Assembly (NCBI GenBank): GCA_018606645.1
Contig: JAGVRI010000017.1
Coordinates: 6,926-70,925, forward strand
Source of the DNA: Chloroflexota bacterium
Lineage (GTDB): Bacteria > Chloroflexota > Anaerolineae > JAAYZQ01
Reading direction: 5' to 3'
Length of the DNA stretch: 64,000 nt
Shown: positions 9,155 to 15,794 of the stretch, one piece after another
Layout of the letters: each line of letters opens with the position of its first letter
Numbering within the stretch: the first letter of the stretch is position 1
The notes under the pieces: generated by a model
Database searches by the model: none
What the model was told of the DNA's origin: nothing
Seen by the model: the letters and a program-made list of their open reading frames with translations, nothing else
Made by a program: the position numbers and the translations under genes

Positions 9155-9163
9155 AGTACGGCA

Positions 9164-9192
9164 AGTATAGCATGGGGAGTGCGGGCCGTCAA
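9164..9192 (-). promoter_or_regulatory. Promoter of larE-larB (leaderless)
   Basis: Minus strand: TTGACG, 17 bp, TATACT. The -10 box ends at 9164 and the start codon is at 9152-9154, leaving room for only about 2-3 untranslated bases. Confidence 0.75.
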
Positions 9193-9284
9193 ATCAGATT
9201 CCCGTTCAGCCAATGGTGGTCGTTCGGAGGGCGTGACCCTCAGTCCGACAGGAGATCGGGAAGGAATTCCCGATTGAACCTTCC

Positions 9285-9312
9285 TTGACGGCGGAAGGAA
9301 AATGGATATAAT
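9285..9312 (+). promoter_or_regulatory. Promoter of the saccharopine-dehydrogenase-like gene
   Basis: TTGACG, 16 bp, TATAAT. The predicted start near 9319 gives a leader of about 68 nt with AAAGGAGCGG before the ATG at 9387. Confidence 0.75.
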
Positions 9313-9386
9313 GAGGCCGTCCCAGCGATGGGGAAGGCGGGCCGGGGGAATCAACCACCGATCTTTCCGGAGAAAGGAGCGGAGCG

Positions 9387-10589
9387 ATGAGGATCATTGT
9401 ACTGGGTGGCGCCGGGGATATGGCCAGCCGGGCGGTCCGGGAACTGGCCGCCGAGCCCACGGTGACGGAGGTGACCGTGGCCGACTATAACCTGGAGGCG
9501 GCCAGCCGGCTGGCGGGCGAACTGGGCGAAAAGGTCAAGGCGGTGCAGGTGGATGCCAACGACCACCTGGCCCTGGTGGCGGCTCTGCGGGGCCATGACG
9601 CGGCGGCGAGCGGCATCGGCCCGTTCTACCAGTACGAAGTCAGGGTGGCCAAAGCAGCCATCGAGGCCGGGGTGCCGTATGTGAGTCTGTGCGACGATTA
9701 CGATGCCGCCCAGGCGGTGCTCGAGTTGGATGAGCTGGCCAAAGCCGAGGGGGTGACGGTGCTCACCGGACTGGGCTGGACGCCCGGCCTGTCCAATGTA
9801 CTGGCCCGCAAGGCGGCCGATCAGTTCGATCTCCTGGACGAGATCAACATCGCCTGGGGCAGCAGCGCCAGCGATTCGGAGGGCTATGCCGTCATCCTCC
9901 ATACCCTCCACATCTTTACCGGTTGGGTCCCCAGTTTCCAGAAGGGGCGATGGATCACCGTCCCGGCGGGAAGTGGCCGCGAGACGGTGCTCTTCCCGCC
10001 GCCGGTGGGTCGGGTGAACTGTTATCACCTGGGCCATCCGGAACCGGTCACCCTGCCCCGGTTTCTGCCCGGGGTGCGGACGGTGACGCTCAAGGGCGGG
10101 CTTTCGGAGCAGCCCCTCAACGAGTTGGGAATCTGGCTGGCCCGGCTGCGGCTGACCGATACCCCGGCCAAGAAAGAGGCGCTGGGACGTCTGATCAAGG
10201 CGGTTCTGCCGGCCCTCAGCCGGCTGGGCCGACCCGCAGAGCCTTGCTCGGCGGTTCGGGTGGATGTCAGTGGATGGATCGGAAGCGCCTACTGCCAGGT
10301 TTCGTACGGGGCGGCGGCGCACATGCGCGAACTGACCGGCTTGCCTCTGGCCATTGGGGCGTTGATGCTGGCGCGAGGCGAGATCAACAAACCGGGCGTG
10401 GTGGCGCCGGAGGCGTGCATTGATCCCGAGCCGTTCCTGGCGGAACTGGGTCGGCGCGGCGTGGCGGTCCAGGAGATGACCGGACAATGGCCAGAAGCAG
10501 TGTCGAAACCGCCCGTCCCATCGCCGCTCACGGCCGCCCTAGCGGTGTTGGGTCTGTGGTGGCTGGTCCGTCGGCTCCGCCGGCGGTGA
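9387..10589 (+). CDS. Saccharopine dehydrogenase-like NAD(P)-binding protein with C-terminal membrane anchor
   Basis: 400 residues. The N-terminal Rossmann fold begins LGGAGDMASRAVREL (6-20) with an acidic residue ending beta-2 (VADYN). The middle carries the catalytic-domain pattern of the saccharopine dehydrogenase/homospermidine synthase superfamily (GLGWTPGLSNVLARKA, about 129-144). The C-terminus has a hydrophobic stretch LTAALAVLGLWWLV followed by Arg residues, suggesting a single membrane anchor with the enzyme in the cytoplasm. Substrate unknown. It is a single-gene transcript from its own promoter. Confidence 0.75.
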   Translation: MRIIVLGGAGDMASRAVRELAAEPTVTEVTVADYNLEAASRLAGELGEKVKAVQVDANDHLALVAALRGHDAAASGIGPFYQYEVRVAKAAIEAGVPYVSLCDDYDAAQAVLELDELAKAEGVTVLTGLGWTPGLSNVLARKAADQFDLLDEINIAWGSSASDSEGYAVILHTLHIFTGWVPSFQKGRWITVPAGSGRETVLFPPPVGRVNCYHLGHPEPVTLPRFLPGVRTVTLKGGLSEQPLNELGIWLARLRLTDTPAKKEALGRLIKAVLPALSRLGRPAEPCSAVRVDVSGWIGSAYCQVSYGAAAHMRELTGLPLAIGALMLARGEINKPGVVAPEACIDPEPFLAELGRRGVAVQEMTGQWPEAVSKPPVPSPLTAALAVLGLWWLVRRLRRR

Positions 10590-10606
10590 ATGGGCCATCC
10601 TTGGGG

Positions 10607-10715
10607 GAGTAGAGCCTTCAGGCGGTGGACCGGCTAAAGCCTCGACTCCGGGTGGGGGAGTGGAGCCTTCAGGCGGTGGACCGGCTAAAGCCTCGACTCC
10701 TGGACGTGAGGAAGG
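10607..10715. repeat. Two tandem GGAGTGGAGCCTTCAGGC elements
   Basis: Two copies of a roughly 45 bp imperfect hairpin begin with GGAGT(G/A)GAGCC and end with AAAGCCTCGACTCC. Further copies occur at 24468-24600, 28110-28200 and 49318-49442, and partial ones at 36981-37010. It is an intergenic REP-like family of this genome. Confidence 0.8.
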
Positions 10716-10730
10716 GTCCCGGGCGTAGGT

Positions 10731-11105
10731 TCAGTCGCGGCGCGATGGATCGGAGCAGAATTGTTCCACGAGTTTGAGGAGTCGGTCCAGAGACAACGGT
10801 TTTTGCAGGTAGAGGGAAATCGCCGGGTGGGCGGCCATGTTCTCAAACGAGGTGGTTCCGTAAGCCGTGATCAAGATCACCGGCGTACCGGGATCGAGGA
10901 CGCGGATGGCTTCTGCCAGCTCCAGGCCATTCACCCCCGGTAGCAGGAGGTCCACGATCGCGAGATCGAACGAGATGACCCTTAGCTTCTCCAGAGCTTC
11001 CAGGGCAGAGCCGGCTGTCTCGACGTGGTACTGGTCTTCCAGAGCTCGCTGAAGGAGATAGCGAATGCTCGGTTCGTCGTCCACGATCAAGATCCGCTGC
11101 ATCAC
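10731..11105 (-). CDS. Single-domain response regulator (receiver)
   Basis: 124 residues, receiver domain only. The acidic pocket is D9/D10, the phospho-acceptor D52 (AIVDLLLPG), T80 and K102 (QKPLS). There is no output domain and no histidine kinase nearby, so it is an orphan CheY-like regulator whose partner must lie elsewhere. Downstream it runs into repeat DNA. Confidence 0.92.
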   Translation of the reverse strand: MMQRILIVDDEPSIRYLLQRALEDQYHVETAGSALEALEKLRVISFDLAIVDLLLPGVNGLELAEAIRVLDPGTPVILITAYGTTSFENMAAHPAISLYLQKPLSLDRLLKLVEQFCSDPSRRD

Positions 11106-11169
11106 GTTCTTTTCCTTTTGTGGAATCTAGAGAAATTATATCACAGAAAGCTAGAATTGCGAATTTTCA

Positions 11170-11435
11170 GGCGGAGCGAGTAGCCATGCCCGGATGGGCG
11201 CCACGAGGGATGAAAATATCGGGTCAACGAATGGGAAACGAATCAACGAATGGGCGCAGTTGGCGGCAGAAGCCGCGCCTGCGGGACCGGCGGTAGGGCA
11301 AACCTCCGGGCCCCCGACAAGTCGGGGGATCCGAGGGCCAGCAGCCGGGCGTTCCGCTGCCGCCAAAGGTAGGGCAAACCGGAGGTTTCCCCAGGCGTGC
11401 GCGAGCGAGTAGGGGCGACCGGCCCGGTCGCCCGT
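11170..11435. repeat. Composite intergenic repeat region
   Basis: The gene-free 11106-11510 gap is mostly repeat. From left to right: a GTAGCCATGCC...GGCGCCACGAGGGATGAAAATA element (11181-11218), a left half-arm of the AACGAAT hairpin (11222-11255), a palindrome CCCCCGAC-AA-GTCGGGGG (11311-11328), and a hairpin GGGCGACCGG-C-CCGGTCGCCC (11413-11433). No protein-coding signal is seen. The first two parts recur together in reverse orientation at 28322-28400, so they move as one unit. Confidence 0.75.
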
Positions 11436-11472
11436 CGGCGCTGACAGCCCTATCGAATTGTGGACCTTTGAC

Positions 11473-11500
11473 TTGTATCCCGTGCTGTTTGTGTTATAAT
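11473..11500 (+). promoter_or_regulatory. Promoter of thrC-rnc operon (leaderless)
   Basis: TTGTAT, 16 bp, TATAAT. The -10 box covers the ATG at 11499, which rules that codon out, and the next in-frame ATG (11511) is about 10 bases after the -10 box. The mRNA probably starts at or a few bases before the start codon. Confidence 0.7.
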
Positions 11501-11510
11501 GTGTGCGATC

Positions 11511-12623
11511 ATGAGCGTGCATCGGTTGGTCTGCCAGAGCTGTGGGACCGGGTATCCCCTTGACACCCGTGAATGGCGATGCGCCTGCGGTGGGCTGTTT
11601 GATCTCGAACCGTGGCCTCGCCTTGACCCTGCCCGGATTGACCCGACTCAACCGGGGTTGTGGCGCTATCGCGCCTGGCTGCCCCTTGATGCAGGCTGGG
11701 AGCCTCTGACCCTGGGGGAGGGAAACACACCGCTCATCCCGGCCGTGTGGGACGGACAACCGGTTTGGTTCAAGCTCGAGTCGCTCTCCCCGACCGGTTC
11801 GTTCAAGGACCGGGGGGCGGCGGTATTGATGACGGCTCTCCGTGGCCTGGACATCGGGCGTGTGGTCGAAGACTCTTCGGGCAATGCGGGGGCGAGCCTG
11901 GCCGCCTATACGGCCCGGGCGGGCATCAAGTGTGAGATCTGTGTGCCGAGTACGGCGGCCGGCCCCAAGATCGCCCAGATGGTTGCGCATGGCGCAGAGG
12001 TGGTTCAGATCAAAGGCAAGCGCGAGTATGCGGCGTTGGCGGCGTGGGCGGCGGCGGCCCACGGCGCCTATTACGCCAGCCATGTCTATCATCCCTATTT
12101 CCTGGCCGGCACCGCGACGTTCAGCTATGAACTGTGGGAACAGCGCAGGGAGGTAGAGACGATGGCCCTGGTTTTTCCGGTGGGCAATGGCACTCTGTTG
12201 TTAGGGGCCTATCGCGGCTTCCAGCGGTTGCTGCAGGCAGGTCTGATCTCACATATGCCGACCCTGTGTGGGGTCCAGGCAGCGGCGTGTGCCCCCATCG
12301 CCCAGGCCTTTGATCGGGGGCGATCCACCATCGAACCGGTAGCCGTCGGGGAGACGGTTGCCAGCGGCATTGCCATCGGTCAACCGGTGCGAGGGGCGGA
12401 GGTCCTGGCTGCTGTGCGGGCGACCGGAGGGGCGGTGGTGAGGGTGGAGGAGGAGGAAATCAACATCGCACACCGACGTCTGGCGGCTCAGGGATTCTTT
12501 GTGGAAGAAACAGCGGCAGCCGCCGTGGCCGCGTTGCCGCGGCTGCGGGAGCGGCTTGCCTCGGTTTCCTCGATGGTGATCGCCTTGACGGGGCACGGCC
12601 TGAAAACGTATCGAGCGCTATGA
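11511..12623 (+). CDS. thrC: Threonine synthase
   Basis: 370 residues from the ATG at 11511. An N-terminal zinc ribbon (C8, C11, C24, C26) precedes a fold-type II PLP enzyme. The Schiff-base lysine is K99 in SPTGSFKDRG, with SSGNAGAS binding the cofactor phosphate region. It converts O-phosphohomoserine to threonine. The Zn-ribbon form matches the archaeal/Chloroflexi type. An in-frame ATG at 11499 lies inside the -10 box and is rejected. The stop overlaps the rnc start (ATGA). Confidence 0.92.
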   Translation: MSVHRLVCQSCGTGYPLDTREWRCACGGLFDLEPWPRLDPARIDPTQPGLWRYRAWLPLDAGWEPLTLGEGNTPLIPAVWDGQPVWFKLESLSPTGSFKDRGAAVLMTALRGLDIGRVVEDSSGNAGASLAAYTARAGIKCEICVPSTAAGPKIAQMVAHGAEVVQIKGKREYAALAAWAAAAHGAYYASHVYHPYFLAGTATFSYELWEQRREVETMALVFPVGNGTLLLGAYRGFQRLLQAGLISHMPTLCGVQAAACAPIAQAFDRGRSTIEPVAVGETVASGIAIGQPVRGAEVLAAVRATGGAVVRVEEEEINIAHRRLAAQGFFVEETAAAAVAALPRLRERLASVSSMVIALTGHGLKTYRAL

Positions 12624-13351
12624 CCGAGCTGACTGATTTGGAGGAGGCTCTGGGGCTGATCTTTCAGGACAAGAGCCTGCTCCAGCGAGCGGTGACGCAC
12701 CGATCCTATTTGAATGAGCATCCGGAATCGTGCTTTGAGGACAATGAGCGCCTCGAGTTCCTGGGCGATGCGGTGCTTGATTTCCTGACCGCCTCGTACC
12801 TGTATCATCGCTTCCCGGAACTGCCGGAAGGTTCCCTGACCAGCCTGCGTTCTGCCTTGGTGCGGCGTGAGACGCTGGCCCGCTTTGCCCGCGCTTTTGA
12901 CCTGGGTCGCTATCTGCTGCTGGGCCATGGCGAAGAGGAAAGCGGCGGCCGGAGCCGACCGGCGCTGTTGTGCGCGGCGTTTGAGGCGTTGGTCGGGGCG
13001 GTGTATCTGGATCAGGGATTGGAGGCGGTGCAACGGATGCTTGAACCGTTGATCGTGCCCGAGATTGCCGATATCTTGCGGCGCAGGGGCGATCGAGATG
13101 CCAAGAGTCTACTCCAAGAACTGGCCCAGAGCTGGTTGCACGCCACGCCCTATTACCGCACGGTGGCGGAAAATGGACCCGACCACGCCAAGGAGTTTAC
13201 GGTTGAGGTCGTGATCGGGGGTCAGGTGTACGGGCAAGGGACCGGATTCAGCAAGCAACAGGCCGCCCAATCGGCCGCCCGAGCTGCCCTGGAACGGTTA
13301 GAGATGGAGATCGCGGAGGGATGGGGTGGGGAGGGCGCGGTCGCTCTGTAG
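12620..13351 (+). CDS. rnc: Ribonuclease III
   Basis: 243 residues. The catalytic signature ERLEFLGDAVL is at 43-53 (E46, D50), with the second acidic cluster in AAFEALVGAVYLD (about 116-128). A double-stranded RNA-binding domain fills about 160-235 (KSLLQELAQ ... GTGFSKQQAAQSAARAAL). It cuts double-stranded RNA in rRNA and mRNA processing. ATGA overlap with thrC shows translational coupling. The long hairpin repeats in this genome would be natural substrates if transcribed (inference). Confidence 0.95.
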   Translation: MTELTDLEEALGLIFQDKSLLQRAVTHRSYLNEHPESCFEDNERLEFLGDAVLDFLTASYLYHRFPELPEGSLTSLRSALVRRETLARFARAFDLGRYLLLGHGEEESGGRSRPALLCAAFEALVGAVYLDQGLEAVQRMLEPLIVPEIADILRRRGDRDAKSLLQELAQSWLHATPYYRTVAENGPDHAKEFTVEVVIGGQVYGQGTGFSKQQAAQSAARAALERLEMEIAEGWGGEGAVAL

Positions 13352-14828
13352 ACAGGCGCTGGCCGGCTGGCTACGGTGCGATGCGGAAGGGATGGCGCGG
13401 TGGATCTGCCTGGCGGCATGGCTGGCTACCAGCGCCGTGGCGCTTTTTGCGTTTGAGCGATTGCCCCATCTGGAGGATGAGGTTGCCTATCTTTTCCAGG
13501 CCAAGACCCTGGCCCTGGGCCGTCTGAGCGTCCCCTCGCCGGCCTATCCCGATTCCTTCTGGTTCCCCTTTGTGCTGGATTATCAGGGACGGCGCTTTGG
13601 CAAATACCCGCCGGGCTGGCCGGCCGTGCTGGCCATTGGGGTGCGGGCCGGGGCGCCCTGGCTGGTGAATCCGGTGCTGTCGGCGATCGCACTCTACCTG
13701 GTCTATCGCCTCGGCCAGACGCTTTACGACCGGCGAACAGGGGTACTGGCCGCCGCCCTGGGGCTGGCCTCCCCGCTCTTTTTGGTGTTGGGGGGGGCGT
13801 TGCTGTCGCACATGGCCAGCCTGGTGTGGCTGTTGCTCTTTAGCCTGTGGTTTGTGTGGATGGTCCAGGGCCGCAGTCGGTGGTTTGCCGTTGGGGCAGG
13901 GATCGCGTTCGGGATGGCGTTTCTGACCCGTCCACTCACCGCCCTGGCATATAGCCTGCCGTTTTGCCTGTACGGTGGGGTCCAGGTGCTCCGGCGGCGA
14001 GGTGGGTGGCTCGGCTATCTGGTCGTTGCGCTCACGGGCGGGGCGGTGGCTGCGTTGCTCCCCCTCTACCAATGGGCGGTCACCGGCGACCCGTGGCTGA
14101 ACCCGTATGTCCTGTGGTGGCCCTACGATCGGCTGGGGTTTGGGCCGGGGATCGGCGCCATGCCTGGCGGCCATTCTCCCCATTATGCCTGGATCAACCT
14201 CAAGCAAGACCTGTCGCACACGGCGACCGATTTGCTGGGCTGGCCGGCGTTGAGTTGGGTTCCCCCTGTGGTAGGTCTGATCCTCCCACCTCGCCAGAAG
14301 CGCGACTGGGCCCTGGCCTTGCCGTTTACGGGCCTGGTCGTGGCCTATCTGTGGTACTGGGTCGGTTCGCCGGCCCGGTTGTGGGGTCCGCGCTACTATT
14401 TTGAAGGATTTGGGGGGATGTGGCTGTTGAGTGCGGTCGGTCTGATCAAGGTTTGGCGGTGGGCCTCTGCTCGGGTGCGGTGGATGCGTCGAGGCCTGGT
14501 CGGAGCGTTGGTCGCGGTGACGGTGTTGCAGGCGGCGACCAATCTCCCGGGACGGATGGAAGAAGCCCATGGCTATTATGGCATCAGCCGCGCCCAGTTG
14601 CAGCCGATTCAGCAGGCCAATCTCCACCATGCCCTGGTCATTGTGTACGCCGACCGGTGGCTGGAATACGGTGCGCTGCTGGCCGGCATGAGTCCTACCC
14701 TGGACGACGATGTGCTCTATGTCCGGTCCAGCGATCCGGCCACCGATGCGGCGGTGATCACCCAGTTCCCAGGGCGCACGGTGTACTACCTGGTCAAGGG
14801 TCGGTTGTCGCCGGCGTCCGGTCCATGA
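13326..14828 (+). CDS. GT39/PMT-like membrane glycosyltransferase
   Basis: 500 residues with about ten hydrophobic helices. After the first membrane helix the loop carries the acidic pair in PHLEDEVAYLFQAK, and FGKYPPGWPA follows, as in ArnT/PMT-type (GT39/GT83) transferases that use polyprenyl-phosphate sugars on the outer face of the membrane. The GTG start overlaps the rnc stop by 26 bases with GGAGGG in front; an ATG at 13392, right before the first helix, is an alternative. Acceptor unknown. Confidence 0.8.
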   Translation: MGRARSLCRQALAGWLRCDAEGMARWICLAAWLATSAVALFAFERLPHLEDEVAYLFQAKTLALGRLSVPSPAYPDSFWFPFVLDYQGRRFGKYPPGWPAVLAIGVRAGAPWLVNPVLSAIALYLVYRLGQTLYDRRTGVLAAALGLASPLFLVLGGALLSHMASLVWLLLFSLWFVWMVQGRSRWFAVGAGIAFGMAFLTRPLTALAYSLPFCLYGGVQVLRRRGGWLGYLVVALTGGAVAALLPLYQWAVTGDPWLNPYVLWWPYDRLGFGPGIGAMPGGHSPHYAWINLKQDLSHTATDLLGWPALSWVPPVVGLILPPRQKRDWALALPFTGLVVAYLWYWVGSPARLWGPRYYFEGFGGMWLLSAVGLIKVWRWASARVRWMRRGLVGALVAVTVLQAATNLPGRMEEAHGYYGISRAQLQPIQQANLHHALVIVYADRWLEYGALLAGMSPTLDDDVLYVRSSDPATDAAVITQFPGRTVYYLVKGRLSPASGP

Positions 14829-14838
14829 GGGGTAGAGG

Positions 14839-15786
14839 ATGACCGCCACCGATGCCAGGGCCTGGTTGCTGGAACCTGACAATCCGTCCGCCCGGTATCT
14901 GGCCCTGACCGGTCTGTTGGGCCGACCGGCGGATGATCCGGAGGTAAAGGCGACCCAGGAAGCCATCCCCGGCTGGGGGCCGGCGCGGGCCATTCTCGAG
15001 GCGCAGTGGCCCCAAGGATACTGGGTGCGGCCCGGCGTGGGAACCAGCCCCCGGCACAAGGCCACGGTCTGGCAGGTCATCTTTCTGGCGGCGTTGGGCG
15101 CCCCGCTCATTGAGGCGGTGCACCGGGCATGTGCCTATGTCATGGACCATGGCCGCCTCTCCGATGGGCGTTTCTCGACCTCCCGGTTGAGCCAGGGGGG
15201 CAGCGCGTGTGTGAGCGGCGCTTTGCTGCGGGCGCTCCTCCAGTTCGGCTACGCGGACTCCCGACTGGAGGAAAGCATCGAAGCTCTGGCCAGGACGGGG
15301 GCCCGGCACGGCTGGCGGTGTCGTCGGCTGGCTGAGGCGGGTCGCGCCGCGCCGCCGTGTGCCTGGGGAGCGATCAAGGCATTGGGCGCCTTTGCCGAGC
15401 TGGCTGAGGGGCAGCGTTCTCCGACGGTCCGCGAGGCGATCGAATCGGGGATGAGCCTGTTGCAGGCTGGGGACCTGGCGACGGGTGAAGGTCTGGTCTC
15501 CTGTGAGCCCGGCCCGGCATGGCTCCAATTCGGCTTTCCCCTGGGGAGTTCTTCTGACCTGCTGGAGGCTTTGGAGGTGATGGGTCGGCTGGCCGCAGGC
15601 GCGCATCCAACGCTGGAGTCGGCCCTCCAGGTGGTGCTCAGGAAACGGAACCGGGAGGGACGTTGGCGGTTGGAGCGTACGCCGTCGAACAGTTGGGCCG
15701 ATTTCGGGCGGATTGGGCAACCGAACAAATGGGTCACCTTCCGCGCGCTCCAGGTTCTCACGATCTGGAAGGCCGAGTGCTTATGA
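14839..15786 (+). CDS. Predicted alpha/alpha-toroid (prenyltransferase/squalene-cyclase-repeat-like) protein
   Basis: 315 residues, soluble. Repeats of about 50 residues carry the small-residue and aromatic pattern of alpha/alpha-toroid proteins (WGPARAILEAQWPQGYW; GGSACVSGALLRALLQFGY; LRKRNREGRWRLERTPSNSW). There is no DxDD motif of squalene-hopene cyclases, so catalysis of that kind is not supported. It follows the glycosyltransferase by 10 bases and is probably in the same transcript. Function unknown; similar Chloroflexi proteins are often left hypothetical. Confidence 0.6.
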   Translation: MTATDARAWLLEPDNPSARYLALTGLLGRPADDPEVKATQEAIPGWGPARAILEAQWPQGYWVRPGVGTSPRHKATVWQVIFLAALGAPLIEAVHRACAYVMDHGRLSDGRFSTSRLSQGGSACVSGALLRALLQFGYADSRLEESIEALARTGARHGWRCRRLAEAGRAAPPCAWGAIKALGAFAELAEGQRSPTVREAIESGMSLLQAGDLATGEGLVSCEPGPAWLQFGFPLGSSSDLLEALEVMGRLAAGAHPTLESALQVVLRKRNREGRWRLERTPSNSWADFGRIGQPNKWVTFRALQVLTIWKAECL

Positions 15787-15794
15787 CGGCGGCC

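Noticed and set aside
13371-15110. A 579-residue minus-strand open frame
   Set aside because: Shadow of the membrane glycosyltransferase and the toroid protein; rich in Arg/Pro/Gln, without motifs.
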